Below, one piece after another: positions 48,989 through 59,325 of a DNA stretch of 64,000 nucleotides (position 1 is its first letter; the number at the start of each line of letters is the position of its first letter). Below the pieces are notes generated by a model, which worked only from the letters and a program-made list of their open reading frames with translations, had not been told where the DNA came from and did not search any database. This DNA comes from Oceanicoccus sagamiensis (lineage in GTDB: Bacteria; Pseudomonadota; Gammaproteobacteria; Pseudomonadales; Dasaniaceae). Made by a program: the position numbers and the translations under genes. The stretch spans positions 4,278,001 through 4,342,000 of the forward strand of contig NZ_CP019343.1 of assembly GCF_002117105.1 (NCBI RefSeq), read 5' to 3'.

Positions 48989-49696
48989 TTATGTTGCGCT
49001 AGTTAAAAGCATATTGCGAATATGCCCGATAGCTTTGGTAGGGTTCAAGCCCTTAGGACAAACATTGACACAGTTTTGGATACCGTGGCAACGGAAAACA
49101 CTGAATGGATCATCCAGCTCGGCCAAACGCTGTTCAGTCGAAGTATCACGGCTATCCGCCAGAAAGCGGTAAGCCTGTAATAGACCTGAAGGGCCGATAA
49201 AGCGGTCCGGGTTCCACCAGAATGAAGGACAGGCGGTAGAACAACAGGCACACAGGATACACTCATACAGGCCATCTAACTTTTCACGCTCTTCAGGTGA
49301 CTGAAGACGCTCAATCGCAGGTGCTGGTGTGTTGTTAATCAGGAATGGCTTAACCTTCTCGTATTGCTTGTAGAACAAGCTCATATCTACAACCAGATCA
49401 CGGATAACTGGCAGGCCCGGTAACGGACGCAAGACCAGCTTATTGCCGCCTTTCATGGCTTCGGATAATGGCATAATACAAGCCAGGCCGTTTTTACCAT
49501 TGATATTCATACCATCAGAACCACACACGCCTTCACGGCATGAACGACGGTAGGCAGTGGTGGTGTCCTGGGCTTTAATCAGCTCCAATACATCCAATAC
49601 CATTAAGTCTTTACCACCGGTATCGACTTCCAAGTCCTGCATATAAGGCTCGGCATCGGTTTCCGGGTTATAACGATAAATACTGACGTTTAACAT
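48989..49696 (-). CDS. sdhB: succinate dehydrogenase iron-sulfur subunit
   Basis: Passes electrons from the flavoprotein to quinone. The 235 residues carry all cluster ligands: [2Fe-2S] in SCREGVCGSDGMNINGKNGLAC, then CILCACCSTACPSFWWN and CHGIQNCVNVCPKGLNP for the [4Fe-4S] and [3Fe-4S] clusters. Peripheral membrane protein facing the cytosol. It follows sdhA by 50 bp. Confidence 0.97.
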   Translation of the reverse strand: MLNVSIYRYNPETDAEPYMQDLEVDTGGKDLMVLDVLELIKAQDTTTAYRRSCREGVCGSDGMNINGKNGLACIMPLSEAMKGGNKLVLRPLPGLPVIRDLVVDMSLFYKQYEKVKPFLINNTPAPAIERLQSPEEREKLDGLYECILCACCSTACPSFWWNPDRFIGPSGLLQAYRFLADSRDTSTEQRLAELDDPFSVFRCHGIQNCVNVCPKGLNPTKAIGHIRNMLLTSAT

Positions 49697-49746
49697 GTTT
49701 CTCTATCCCCTTACTCTTGGGCTTAACTCGACCTTAGCAATAATGC

Positions 49747-51516
49747 TTAGTAGGTCCGTACTTTGGGTTCAAATGAATCAACGGTTTTCGGAGTGAAGTT
49801 AACACCACGCTTACCGACTCGTTTATCCCCAGGGAAATACACGGAGTGACAAAGCCAATTTTCATCATCACGATCTTCAAAATCTTCACGGGCATGAGCA
49901 CCACGACTTTCTTTACGCTCTTCCGCGGCAATCGCTGTCGCTTCTGCCACTTCAAATAAGTTGTGCAGCTCAAGTGCTTCGATACGTGCTGTATTGTAGG
50001 CATTACTCTTATCTTCAAGATGCGCATTTTCAATACGAGGACGTAACTCAGCCAGCTTTTTAATACCTTCCTGCATATAGTCACCGCGACGGAATACGCC
50101 GAAGTGGTTCTGCATAATGGTTTGCAGCTCTTTACGCAACGCAGCAACACTGTCGCCGCCGGTCGTTTTGTTAAGGTTGGTCAAACGTGAAGCCGCTTTG
50201 GCGATCTCATCTTCAGTAGCATCTTTCATATCGATGCCTTCACGCAGTGACTTCTCGATATGTAAACCCGCCGAGCGACCAAATACCACCAAATCAAGCA
50301 GTGAGTTACCACCCAGACGGTTAGCACCGTGTACCGATACACAGGCCACTTCACCACAGGCATATAGACCAGGAATGATTTGATCATTGCCTTCGTCATC
50401 AATAGTAATCGCCTGACCATCAACGTTAGTTGGAATACCGCCCATCATATAGTGGCAGGTTGGTACTACAGGTACTGGCTCTTTAACCGGGTCAGCATGG
50501 GCAAAGGTACGTGATAATTCACAGATACCCGGCAGACGGCTTTCCAGTACTTCTTCACCCAGATGATCAAGCTTCAAATAAACGTGATCGCCATCGGGGC
50601 CACAACCGCGGCCTTCTAAAATCTCTAAAGTCATAGAACGGGCAACAACATCACGGCCCGCCAGATCTTTAGCATTGGGTGCATAACGCTCCATAAAGCG
50701 CTCACCATCTTTATTCACCAGATAGCCACCTTCACCGCGACAACCTTCAGTAACCAGTACACCCGCGCCGGCAATACCGGTTGGGTGGAACTGCCACATT
50801 TCAATATCCTGAACCGGAACGCCAGCACGCAGTGCCATACCGATACCGTCGCCAGTATTGATATGGGCATTGGTAGTAGAGGCGTAAATACGACCTGCAC
50901 CGCCAGTAGCCAATACTGTAGCTTTTGATTTGATATGAACGACTTCGCCAGTTTCGATGCAGATAGCAATAACACCAGTTACCGCGCCGTCTTCATTTTT
51001 AACCAGGTCGGTTGCGTACCACTCATTAAAGAAGACGGTTTCATTCTTCATATTGCCCTGATACAGGGTGTGCAACAGAGCGTGACCCGTACGGTCAGCC
51101 GCTGCACAAGTACGAGCAGCCTGAGTTGGATTATCAGGCCCTTTAGACTGACCACCGAAAGGACGCTGGTAGATACGACCTTCTTCGGTACGGGAAAATG
51201 GCATCCCCATATGGTCTAATTCGTAAACCGCCTCAGGACCGACACTACACATATATTCGATAGCGTCCTGATCACCAATATAATCAGACCCCTTAACGGT
51301 GTCATACATATGCCAGCGCCAATCATCATTGGGGTCGTTAGAGGCAATCGCACAGGTAATACCGCCCTGGGCAGAGACTGTATGAGAGCGAGTAGGAAAT
51401 ACTTTAGAGATAACCGCAGTCTTATAACCAGACTGGGATAGCTGCAATGCCGAGCGCATACCTGCACCGCCACCGCCGACGATTACACCGTCAAAAGAAA
51501 TAGTTCTAATAGTCAT
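49747..51516 (-). CDS. sdhA: succinate dehydrogenase flavoprotein subunit
   Basis: Oxidises succinate to fumarate. The 589 residues show FAD loop [21 protein letters not shown], the covalent flavin attachment segment [14 protein letters not shown] with the His, [42 protein letters not shown], and the active-site Arg in the RS-rich domain. It ends PKVRTY, as typical SdhA. It starts 6 bp after sdhD. Confidence 0.97.
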   Translation of the reverse strand: MTIRTISFDGVIVGGGGAGMRSALQLSQSGYKTAVISKVFPTRSHTVSAQGGITCAIASNDPNDDWRWHMYDTVKGSDYIGDQDAIEYMCSVGPEAVYELDHMGMPFSRTEEGRIYQRPFGGQSKGPDNPTQAARTCAAADRTGHALLHTLYQGNMKNETVFFNEWYATDLVKNEDGAVTGVIAICIETGEVVHIKSKATVLATGGAGRIYASTTNAHINTGDGIGMALRAGVPVQDIEMWQFHPTGIAGAGVLVTEGCRGEGGYLVNKDGERFMERYAPNAKDLAGRDVVARSMTLEILEGRGCGPDGDHVYLKLDHLGEEVLESRLPGICELSRTFAHADPVKEPVPVVPTCHYMMGGIPTNVDGQAITIDDEGNDQIIPGLYACGEVACVSVHGANRLGGNSLLDLVVFGRSAGLHIEKSLREGIDMKDATEDEIAKAASRLTNLNKTTGGDSVAALRKELQTIMQNHFGVFRRGDYMQEGIKKLAELRPRIENAHLEDKSNAYNTARIEALELHNLFEVAEATAIAAEERKESRGAHAREDFEDRDDENWLCHSVYFPGDKRVGKRGVNFTPKTVDSFEPKVRTY

Positions 51517-51522
51517 TATAAA

Positions 51523-51909
51523 TTAACCCCAAAGGATCTGGATGCCCCAGACAACATAAGTGAACAGGACAACTGCACTGGCAGCCTGAAAGGCCCAACG
51601 CAATAGGTTAGCTTGAGCACCAACGGCGGGCCCTAATTTAATAGTCAGCACATGTTTGACCAGGTAATCGGTAGAAACAGACCACAGACCAATCCAGGCG
51701 TGAGAAGCAATAGAGAGTATTGCCGCCAGAGTGAAGGTCTTCATCCAGGTCTGCTCAAACAAGGCTTTCCACTGAGCGTACTCAGGGGAAGACACCAACA
51801 GGACAAAAGCAATAAGAAGAGTGTAAGCCAGCAGAATCACACCGGTGACACGCTGCATTAACCAATCAGACAGGCCGCTACGGCCAAAATTCGTTACTGA
51901 AGTTACCAT
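51523..51909 (-). CDS. sdhD: succinate dehydrogenase membrane anchor subunit
   Basis: A 128-residue hydrophobic protein with three helices, beginning RSGLSDWLMQRVTGVILLAYTLLI and containing SHAWIGLWSVSTDYLV, with the heme-ligand region His in ILSIASHAWIG. With SdhC it holds heme b and the quinone site. It overlaps the sdhC end by seven bases. SdhD and SdhC are the least conserved subunits, but context leaves no doubt. Confidence 0.93.
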   Translation of the reverse strand: MVTSVTNFGRSGLSDWLMQRVTGVILLAYTLLIAFVLLVSSPEYAQWKALFEQTWMKTFTLAAILSIASHAWIGLWSVSTDYLVKHVLTIKLGPAVGAQANLLRWAFQAASAVVLFTYVVWGIQILWG

Positions 51910-52277
51910 ATCATCGCTCCCGCCAGAATAATTAACACAGCAGAGACGGTGAGCACCAATTTGGCTCCGGTCTGGCCGCCCTCAAGGGTCTCGCCAATGC
52001 CCAGATCCATAATCAGGTGCTTGATACCCGCTACAGAGTGATAAATCAGTGCAGACAAAACGCCCCACACCACCAATTTTAATAAAAAGGAGTCGCACAG
52101 GGCTTTAAGGCTGTTAAAGCTCTCTTCACTGGCTAAGGATTCATCCAAAAGCCACAGCAGAACGGCGGCGCCAGCAACGAGAATCACACCGGTAATACGG
52201 TGGGTAATCGACGCCAGAGCAGGTAACGGCAGGTCTATAGTGCCGATATCAAGGTTTACAGGTCGTTTATCAGTCAC
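51903..52277 (-). CDS. sdhC: succinate dehydrogenase cytochrome b556 subunit
   Basis: A 124-residue membrane anchor with three helices. Family marks: KRPVNLDIGTIDLPLPALASITHRITGVILV, where SITHRITG is the SdhC signature, and YHSVAGIKHLIMDLGIGE with the heme-binding His. First gene of sdhCDAB, divergent from gltA. Confidence 0.95.
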   Translation of the reverse strand: MTDKRPVNLDIGTIDLPLPALASITHRITGVILVAGAAVLLWLLDESLASEESFNSLKALCDSFLLKLVVWGVLSALIYHSVAGIKHLIMDLGIGETLEGGQTGAKLVLTVSAVLIILAGAMIW

Positions 52278-52744
52278 GGTTTTATCACACTTGTCAGGCC
52301 CCTCACCTAATCGATCATTAGATAAGCAAGGCGGTTAAAGGTTAGCGAAACAGTTGGAATCAAGCAGGCAATCGGAGTAAAAAAACTAAGCCAGCGTTAG
52401 ACTTAGCCCCTGAATACCCCCCTGGAATCCGCGGCGAATTATAGGCATATAGATATAAGATTACAAACGCTAACACTCCCCTGCCAAGAATAAATCCACT
52501 TTATTGGGCGCTTCAAAAGAAGAAAATCCGCAAAACCAACCTATCGGCTGCTAAAAATCCCGAAAAGCTTTGATTTAACAGCATATTCTAAGAACACTGA
52601 CTAAATTCCCCATTGACAAAAACCAGCAAAACTCTATGATTGTCCACCCTCCGTACATCAAATACGCAAAACGGTGGCCAGCATCAATAATGGTGGCAAC
52701 CAGTACTGGAATCACTCAGAAAATCAAAAAGTTAGGAGCTTTAC
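52278..52744. promoter_or_regulatory. sdhC / gltA divergent region
   Basis: 467 bp without a gene. The gltA promoter at 52613-52640 is clear. The part nearer sdhC must hold the sdh promoter, which I could not identify confidently. It is the natural control point for the whole TCA cluster. Confidence 0.6.
52613..52640 (+). promoter_or_regulatory. sigma-70 promoter of gltA
   Basis: TTGACA (52613-52618) and TATGAT (52635-52640), 16 bases apart. It leaves a roughly 100-base untranslated leader before the gltA start, whose AGGAG is six bases from the ATG. Confidence 0.8.
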
Positions 52745-54031
52745 ATGTCTGACAAAAAAGCGACTCTGGCCATCCCAGGCAAAGACGCCATTGACCTCCC
52801 TATCTACTCCGGCAGTATCGGCCCCGACGTGGTTGATGTTGGCGCACTTACAGGGCAAGGCATGTTCACCTATGATCCAGGCTTTGTATCTACCGCAGCC
52901 TGCGAATCCAAGATCACCTATATAGATGGCGGCAAAGGTGTACTTCTGCACGGTGGCTACCCCATCGAGCAACTGGCTAACGAATCGGACTTTTTAGAAA
53001 CTTGCTGGTTATTATGGAATGGCGAACTGCCAACCGCAGCCGAAAAAGAAGCCTTTGTAGAAAAGATCACCATGCACACCATGGTTCACGACCAAATGGC
53101 CTCCTTCTTTAAAGGCTTCCGTCGCGATGCACACCCCATGGCCATCCTTTGTGGTGTTGTTGGTGCGCTATCAGCCTTCTACCATGACTCTTTAGATATC
53201 ACCAACGAAAAGCACCGTAATATCTCTGCTATTCGCCTGATCGCCAAAATGCCTACTCTGGCAGCAATGGCTTATAAATTTTCTGTTGGCCAACCTTTTG
53301 TATACCCACGCAACGACCTGAACTATTCAGAGAACTTTTTGAATATGATGTTCAGCACCCCTTGCGAAGATTACCAAATCAGCCCAACACTCGCTAAGGC
53401 GATGGATAAGATCTTTATTCTTCACGCTGACCACGAGCAGAACGCTTCTACCTCTACCGTTCGCCTGGCTGGCTCTACGGGCACCAACCCATTTGCCGCT
53501 ATCGCAGCGGGTATCTCAGCGTTATGGGGCCCTTCACACGGTGGCGCAAACGAAGCGGTACTGGATATGCTGAACGAAATCGGTGATGAAAGCCGTATCG
53601 ATGAGTTTGTTGCTAAAGCAAAAGACAAGAATGACCCTTTCCGCTTGATGGGTTTTGGTCACCGGGTTTATAAAAACTTTGACCCACGCGCTAAAGTGAT
53701 GAAGCAAACCGCTGATGAAGTACTTGGCGAACTAGGTCTGGACAACGACCCACTGCTGAAAATTGCCAAGCGTTTAGAACAGATTGCTCTGGAAGACGAA
53801 TACTTTGTTGAGAAGAAACTGTACCCTAATGTGGATTTCTACTCCGGTATTATTCTCAAAGCTATGGGTATTCCTACCAGCATGTTTACGGTAATTTTTG
53901 CTCTGGGCAGAACACCGGGCTGGATTGCACACTGGAACGAGATGATTGCCGACAACTCCAGAATTGGCCGTCCTCGCCAGCTTTATACTGGACCTACCCA
54001 GCGGGATTTCACGCCACTGGATAAACGCTAA
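52745..54031 (+). CDS. gltA: citrate synthase (type II)
   Basis: Condenses oxaloacetate with acetyl-CoA, entry to the TCA cycle. The 428 residues match the large Gram-negative NADH-sensitive form: [50 protein letters not shown], the catalytic [11 protein letters not shown] with His and [16 protein letters not shown]. The AGGAG at six bases fits the start. It is divergent from sdhCDAB and followed by a strong terminator. Confidence 0.97.
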   Translation: MSDKKATLAIPGKDAIDLPIYSGSIGPDVVDVGALTGQGMFTYDPGFVSTAACESKITYIDGGKGVLLHGGYPIEQLANESDFLETCWLLWNGELPTAAEKEAFVEKITMHTMVHDQMASFFKGFRRDAHPMAILCGVVGALSAFYHDSLDITNEKHRNISAIRLIAKMPTLAAMAYKFSVGQPFVYPRNDLNYSENFLNMMFSTPCEDYQISPTLAKAMDKIFILHADHEQNASTSTVRLAGSTGTNPFAAIAAGISALWGPSHGGANEAVLDMLNEIGDESRIDEFVAKAKDKNDPFRLMGFGHRVYKNFDPRAKVMKQTADEVLGELGLDNDPLLKIAKRLEQIALEDEYFVEKKLYPNVDFYSGIILKAMGIPTSMFTVIFALGRTPGWIAHWNEMIADNSRIGRPRQLYTGPTQRDFTPLDKR

Positions 54032-54055
54032 TACCAGTAGATAGCAACGTTATTT

Positions 54056-54082
54056 AAAAGCCACATCTAATGTGGCTTTTTT
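54056..54082 (+). terminator. terminator of gltA
   Basis: AAAAGCCACAT / ATGTGGCTTTT arms with a CTA loop and a T6 run; a textbook intrinsic terminator 25 bp after the stop. Confidence 0.93.
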
Positions 54083-54163
54083 ATAGCCAGGAAATTGCAT
54101 ATTGCAGAGGCATAAGAAATATTTAATAATTTCGCAGCATTACATCAAAATAAGAAGCAAGCA

Positions 54164-54880
54164 ATGATAGCCACCCCTAATTTTGTCTACATTCATACGT
54201 CACGGCATGGTGGCACATTTGTTAACAATCTGATTCTAAACCATATCCCCGATTCCAGACTCATCCAATACCACGGACAACTCAGCAACCTGCCAAAGCA
54301 CTGCGCCAAATTACCCATCATTGGACATGTCAGAAACCCTTGGGACTTTTACGTCTCGCTGTATTTTAATTATAAGAAAAAAAAGCAATACCTATTCCAG
54401 ATAATCTCCGAAAACGGCACCCTGGATTTTGAAGAAACCATTAGCCGATACCTCACCTTGGGCAACCAAAGCGAGGCAAGCAAAACGCTTATTGACCAAT
54501 TGATAGATGCCGCGCCCAAGGAAATACACCCCCAGCTAGATCCAAACCTAAGAAACCCCGGCTTAACAGCTAAACACTTTGCCAAATACCCGGCTGGCAC
54601 TGGATACTACACATGGCTATTCAAACTCATGTACAACAGCAGGAAAAAGCACAAACTTCATATAGGTCGCTTCGAAAACCTAAGAGAAGAAACCATGGCA
54701 TTATTAAAAACTACCGGCACGCCTATCACACCCGGAATATTGGAATACCTGAACAAGCGCGAAGCGATGAACCCCAGCGAGCGAGAAAAATCTTATAAAG
54801 ATTACTACAGCAAAGAGCTACAGTTATTAGTGGCAGAGAAGGATCGCTATATCATCGAACGCTTTGGCTACACATTTTAA
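54164..54880 (+). CDS. sulfotransferase-family protein
   Basis: Predicted to transfer sulfate from PAPS to an unknown acceptor. The 238 residues are short for a sulfotransferase but have both phosphate-binding motifs: FVYIHTSRHGGTFVNN (5' phosphosulfate loop, residues about 8-22) and IIGHVRNPWDFYVSLYFNY (3' phosphate motif with Arg57 and Ser65). The rest is mostly helical and rich in Lys. It lacks a signal peptide. Convergent with the beta-hydroxylase-type gene 28 bp away. The acceptor, perhaps a lipid, glycan or small metabolite, is not indicated. Confidence 0.75.
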   Translation: MIATPNFVYIHTSRHGGTFVNNLILNHIPDSRLIQYHGQLSNLPKHCAKLPIIGHVRNPWDFYVSLYFNYKKKKQYLFQIISENGTLDFEETISRYLTLGNQSEASKTLIDQLIDAAPKEIHPQLDPNLRNPGLTAKHFAKYPAGTGYYTWLFKLMYNSRKKHKLHIGRFENLREETMALLKTTGTPITPGILEYLNKREAMNPSEREKSYKDYYSKELQLLVAEKDRYIIERFGYTF

Positions 54881-54908
54881 GACCGCCGCCTATAACGCTC
54901 CGGTTACG

Positions 54909-55856
54909 TCAATCTGTAAAAGCTGGCAACAAATTTTCATTTAAAGCCGCCCCTAAAATCCGCGCCTGAAAAGCAATAAAAGCCCTGGAATTATTAGAAG
55001 CAAGATAGATAGGTTTAACAGGGCGCTGCACGCGGTTGATCAGGCGGCCATACTCTGGCCACCCCTGTTTAGTAGGGCCAAACTGGGCCCACACCCTGCG
55101 CCAATCCCAGCGAAACTCATTGATCGTATTGACAAACTGATTAACCACTTCTGGATCATTGGTTTCATTTGCAACAATATCCGCGATTAAGTCCAGACAA
55201 AGACTATCAAGCTCACCGGGCATCATAACTAATGGGGCGTTATACTTTTCATAAACAGGTTCGACCTCTAAACCGGGATCAAAGGCAATAAACTTCTCAT
55301 CCATTTTTTTCCCGGCGACTATATCGGCAACCCGCTGCCAAAAAACTGAAGAACCTACCGTATCTGCTACCAAATGGACCCGAGACTCAGAAGACTCGTT
55401 AATCACACGATGAGCTTTCCACGTATCGAGCAACCACACTTCACCGGCCTTCATCTGACAACGTTCATCACCACAAAAGAAAGTAACATCGGGGTTGGTG
55501 ACTATTGGGATATGAATTCTAACCCGGTCAAACCAATGGTAATTGACATCTGTGTGGATGGGGATGTCATGACCGCCATCCAGCCGCATCAACCTGGACC
55601 GACCGAACACTTCGTCAAAAGAAGCAATAACCTGCCTGAAATAAGGGGATTGAAGCAACGTTGGAGTGGGTTTCATCTCTCCATTAAAGAGATCATTCAC
55701 TTCACCGTTAAGCGAAATTAAAGGAATGGAAAAATTACCAGCCAAGGCCCCGGGGTGGGGAATCCAATCATTTTTATTGACGACTGAAAGCTCTTTAGCG
55801 AGCTGATCAACATCAAATCGAAATGGCAATTTTACAAATTCAGAAGCAAGCCTCAT
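54909..55856 (-). CDS. aspartyl/asparaginyl beta-hydroxylase-like 2OG oxygenase
   Basis: A 315-residue iron(II)/2-oxoglutarate-dependent oxygenase-like protein. The jelly-roll metal site appears as IPIHTDVNYHWFDRVRIHIP (His101-x-Asp103) and TWKAHRVINESSESRVHLV (His149, with Arg159 for 2-oxoglutarate). Such proteins hydroxylate Asp/Asn residues or small molecules. A roughly 140-residue C-terminal domain without recognised motif follows. It lies 85 bp downstream of the TonB receptor gene on the same strand and may be cotranscribed, suggesting that it acts on, or is regulated with, a substrate taken up by that receptor. That link is inference. Confidence 0.83.
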   Translation of the reverse strand: MRLASEFVKLPFRFDVDQLAKELSVVNKNDWIPHPGALAGNFSIPLISLNGEVNDLFNGEMKPTPTLLQSPYFRQVIASFDEVFGRSRLMRLDGGHDIPIHTDVNYHWFDRVRIHIPIVTNPDVTFFCGDERCQMKAGEVWLLDTWKAHRVINESSESRVHLVADTVGSSVFWQRVADIVAGKKMDEKFIAFDPGLEVEPVYEKYNAPLVMMPGELDSLCLDLIADIVANETNDPEVVNQFVNTINEFRWDWRRVWAQFGPTKQGWPEYGRLINRVQRPVKPIYLASNNSRAFIAFQARILGAALNENLLPAFTD

Positions 55857-55941
55857 ATCATCAAGACTCTGTTGTTTTTAAAATAAAAAGAGCTATAAAC
55901 CGCTAAACAGTCTATAGCCCTTGTAAAAACTAACTTATTAC

Positions 55942-58818
55942 TTAAAAGTTATATTTTAAGGTGGCGCCATAATTCGCCGGGGCACCAAGCGAAACAATAT
56001 GCTTGTTAAATATACCGATATGGAAAGAACCTGCTACATATTCCTTGTCGGTAATGTTTTTACCCCAGACAGTAAACTCCCAATGCTCAGGTCCCTGGAA
56101 ATTCATCGACATATTCCACAGAGTACGCGAGCGAATAAAGGCCAGATTTAGTGGATCTATATACTGTCTTGACTGATAGTTACCATTCAAGCGCAAGTTC
56201 ATAGTCCAGCCATTATCAAAGTCATCACTGTAGTTAAAGCCAAGCGTATACTGCTCCTTGGATACTTTAATCAGATCATTACCACCAATATCATCATTAC
56301 CACAATTTTCGTCAAAATCGATAACAGCGTCAAAGTTACCACCGATAGGTGTGCCATCAGGGTTTGTATCTGTTAATAGATTCTCAGGGGTACACTCATA
56401 GTAATAAGCTGTTTTTGCATCAGCATACTTAACATCATCCTCATATCTCGGATTCGTATAAGCCGCGCCGAAATCAACACTGAAATTCTCATTAATGAAA
56501 ATCAAACCATCAATTTCGAAGCCGTAGTTTTCAACATCGCCGATATTAGCCTGCACACTACCCGCATTAGGACTTTCGCTAACACCCGTAGGGGCAACAC
56601 CGCCTACCAAGTCTTCCCACTCTACGATATAAGCCGCAACGTTTAATTGCATCATACCTTCGAAAAGAACATTTTTAGACCCTATTTCATAAGTCCAGTT
56701 AACTTCTTCATCATAGGTTCCCTGATCAGGGTCAGAAGTATTGTTAAAACCACCTGCTTTCAGACCATTTGCGATATAAGCATAAATCATGCTTTCGTCA
56801 TTGATCTGCCAGTCCACACTATATTTCGGCGTAAAGTAATGAAATGTATCTTCTGCCGTTCTGGAAATACAAGGATCTCCTTCCTGGCTTGAAGGCGCAT
56901 CGGGGTCAGTGACAATCGTAGTTTCACCCTCAGCACATATCGTAGAATAGCTATTGGTTTCACCCACACCAAAACCTGAACCCGCGTAGTAGCCGCCAGC
57001 AGGAATGGCAAAGTTATCAGTCAGGCGCTCAATTTCCTTGTCTTCTTCCGTATATCGAGCTTCGACTCGAAAGCTTAAATCTGGAGTCAGGTTATATTCA
57101 AACATGGCAAATACAGCGTAAACCTGTTCATCAAATATAGTGTAGTCTGCCTTCTGACCACTCCACGAATCTCTGAATAGCTCATAGATTGCTACCCCCT
57201 GAAACTCGGCCTCATACAACGGGGAGTAAGTGTTATCACCAAACGGCTCATAACACCCTCTTTCCGGGTCCTGATCTGCATCATAGAGACGATCCGCAGT
57301 AGTACAGATAGGGTTGTATGTAGTCTGGCTAAACTGCTCATCTTCACTATCAGAATAATAACCACCAAAGCTGAAAGAGTAATCGTCACTACCACTCCAA
57401 TCAAAACGGAACTCATGAGAAACCGTGGTCAGTTCAATAATTGGACGGGACGATGAAACATTAGACTGCATTTCGACATCGGCGCGCCCCGGAGAGTCAG
57501 CATTATTATCGGTCAGGGAGTTGCCCCATAACGGATCACGTGAGGCTGCACCCACCTGAATACCCTCATGGTCAATGTAACCCATATTATAAGCCAGGGA
57601 CCACACATCATTAATATCCCAATTGACAGAAAAGGTCATAACTTCAGTATCCGCCTTGAAACCGAAGCCCCGTGGATCCAGGTTAGTTCCCAAGCGACGC
57701 TCATCCGGGCCAGTAACACCATCACCCAAACCCCAGTTATAGTTATCTGTACCGGGGATATACTGAATCTGGCCATTGGCATCTTTTACAATATCGCCAT
57801 TCGCGTCCAGCACTGGATCCAAACCGCCAGACCAGGGAACCCTCACGGGTTGCAGTGGCAAGGCGCCTTTCCACAAGGTGTTACCCGTTGAAGCCAAGCC
57901 TTCAAAACTACCGCCGGCCTTATCGGCCACATTCGTTAAGTGAGTAACGGTGTTGAAGTTCATATCATTAAAGGGAGTTGTCTGGAATCGCGCAACTTCA
58001 CGCACACCACCCATGATATAACCGCCCTGACTCTCTTTCTTAAGACTGGTATTAAAATAGCCGGTATCAACCGTCACATTCTCTGAAGCCAACCAGGTAA
58101 AACCCAGGTTATACGTTTCATCATCCCAGCCACCTACTTTTTCATCACTACCGCCATTACTAAAGCCAGTAGGATCGGCACTTGCCAGAGGGTGTGTATT
58201 ATCGAAAGGGCCATCATATTCGCTCCGACCAATGGTATAACGAGCAAGCAGCACATTCTCGATCAAGGGTCCATTGAGGCTAACCTTCCAATCTTCACGA
58301 CCATCTTTACCCTGGGTGGTCGATACATAGGCTTCGAACTCTTCCTGGGGCTTTTTGGTCACATAATTAATCGCCCCCGCAAAAGCATTACGTCCATATA
58401 GAGAGTTTTGCGGGCCTTTAACAACCTCGATACGCTCCATATCAACCATACCCATATTGGCCATACTTTGCCGAGACAGGTAAACACCATCCAGAAAGAT
58501 AGCAACATTCTGCACCCGGTCTTGAGCAAAACCCTGACGCAAGCCTCGAATAGTTGGACTGGACTGATAACCCGAGGAGGATTCACCGGAATAGTTTAAA
58601 CCGACTGTATTACCTGCCACATCCTCAAGGTTTACAAAGTCCCCACGCTCCATCGTCTCACTGGAAAAAGCGGTTATTGCTAAAGGAACTTCCTGCAGTG
58701 ATTCAGATTGCTTACGGGCGGTTACTACCACCTCTTCAATCTGTGCAAAGGATGAAATGGACGCTAATTGGGCAGGTAGAACGACTGCACAAACAAGCGG
58801 CAGCTTGAATCTAGACAT
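55942..58818 (-). CDS. TonB-dependent outer-membrane receptor
   Basis: A 958-residue outer-membrane transporter. After a signal peptide (LPLVCAVVLPAQLASISSFA) comes the TonB box region IEEVVVTARKQ, the plug domain with PTIRGLRQG and YGRNAFAGAINYVTKKP, and a long beta barrel ending in the terminal aromatic NYGATLKYNF. I choose the ATG at 58818 with GGGAG upstream; earlier starts add a non-signal segment. It is divergent from the carbamoyltransferase gene. Barrel loops are Asp/Gly/Asn-rich, and several Cys pairs are present (e.g. PICTTADRLYD, GCYEPFG). The ligand could be a siderophore, carbohydrate or other large molecule; no Fur box was recognised. Confidence 0.92.
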   Translation of the reverse strand: MSRFKLPLVCAVVLPAQLASISSFAQIEEVVVTARKQSESLQEVPLAITAFSSETMERGDFVNLEDVAGNTVGLNYSGESSSGYQSSPTIRGLRQGFAQDRVQNVAIFLDGVYLSRQSMANMGMVDMERIEVVKGPQNSLYGRNAFAGAINYVTKKPQEEFEAYVSTTQGKDGREDWKVSLNGPLIENVLLARYTIGRSEYDGPFDNTHPLASADPTGFSNGGSDEKVGGWDDETYNLGFTWLASENVTVDTGYFNTSLKKESQGGYIMGGVREVARFQTTPFNDMNFNTVTHLTNVADKAGGSFEGLASTGNTLWKGALPLQPVRVPWSGGLDPVLDANGDIVKDANGQIQYIPGTDNYNWGLGDGVTGPDERRLGTNLDPRGFGFKADTEVMTFSVNWDINDVWSLAYNMGYIDHEGIQVGAASRDPLWGNSLTDNNADSPGRADVEMQSNVSSSRPIIELTTVSHEFRFDWSGSDDYSFSFGGYYSDSEDEQFSQTTYNPICTTADRLYDADQDPERGCYEPFGDNTYSPLYEAEFQGVAIYELFRDSWSGQKADYTIFDEQVYAVFAMFEYNLTPDLSFRVEARYTEEDKEIERLTDNFAIPAGGYYAGSGFGVGETNSYSTICAEGETTIVTDPDAPSSQEGDPCISRTAEDTFHYFTPKYSVDWQINDESMIYAYIANGLKAGGFNNTSDPDQGTYDEEVNWTYEIGSKNVLFEGMMQLNVAAYIVEWEDLVGGVAPTGVSESPNAGSVQANIGDVENYGFEIDGLIFINENFSVDFGAAYTNPRYEDDVKYADAKTAYYYECTPENLLTDTNPDGTPIGGNFDAVIDFDENCGNDDIGGNDLIKVSKEQYTLGFNYSDDFDNGWTMNLRLNGNYQSRQYIDPLNLAFIRSRTLWNMSMNFQGPEHWEFTVWGKNITDKEYVAGSFHIGIFNKHIVSLGAPANYGATLKYNF

Positions 58819-59325
58819 GAAACCACTCCCACAGTGATGACTGTTATTGTTATGTTTAGTGGGTACTAGCACTATGCAAAGCAGCAAGTTATAGCACCAA
58901 AAGCCTGATTTTCAACGAGAAAAAACTCGTTCAAACAGCCATTTGTTATAATCTAATAACATTATACTTTTAAGTCAACTGGTAATAACTCACAGATGGC
59001 AATCAAAAAGCACAAAACCAGCCCTGATTTGCCTTTAAGAAAGCCCTCTGTCACTTAACATTTGAGCTATCTAACAGACGACTTCAAGCTATAACTGTAT
59101 TCGATCCAGCTAGAAAATAAATCCAGAGAAGGCAAAAAAATGTGTGAAATAATCCAATGTTAAATAGCTTTCTTATATGCTAGCTTTAAATTGAATGAGA
59201 AAAATAATAGAAAACACAGCAACACAATCAAAGCCTCCCCCTAAAACTAATGCCCAGCCGACACCTGGCATTGGCTAAACAGGCTGATAAACACACGTAA
59301 TATATAACCATCAAGGAATAGTTGA
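58819..59325. promoter_or_regulatory. divergent region, TonB receptor / carbamoyltransferase
   Basis: 507 AT-rich bases without a supported gene. An interrupted palindrome TATAAT-N8-ATTATA lies at 58947-58966, a possible operator for either side. No Fur-type 19-mer was recognised. Confidence 0.4.
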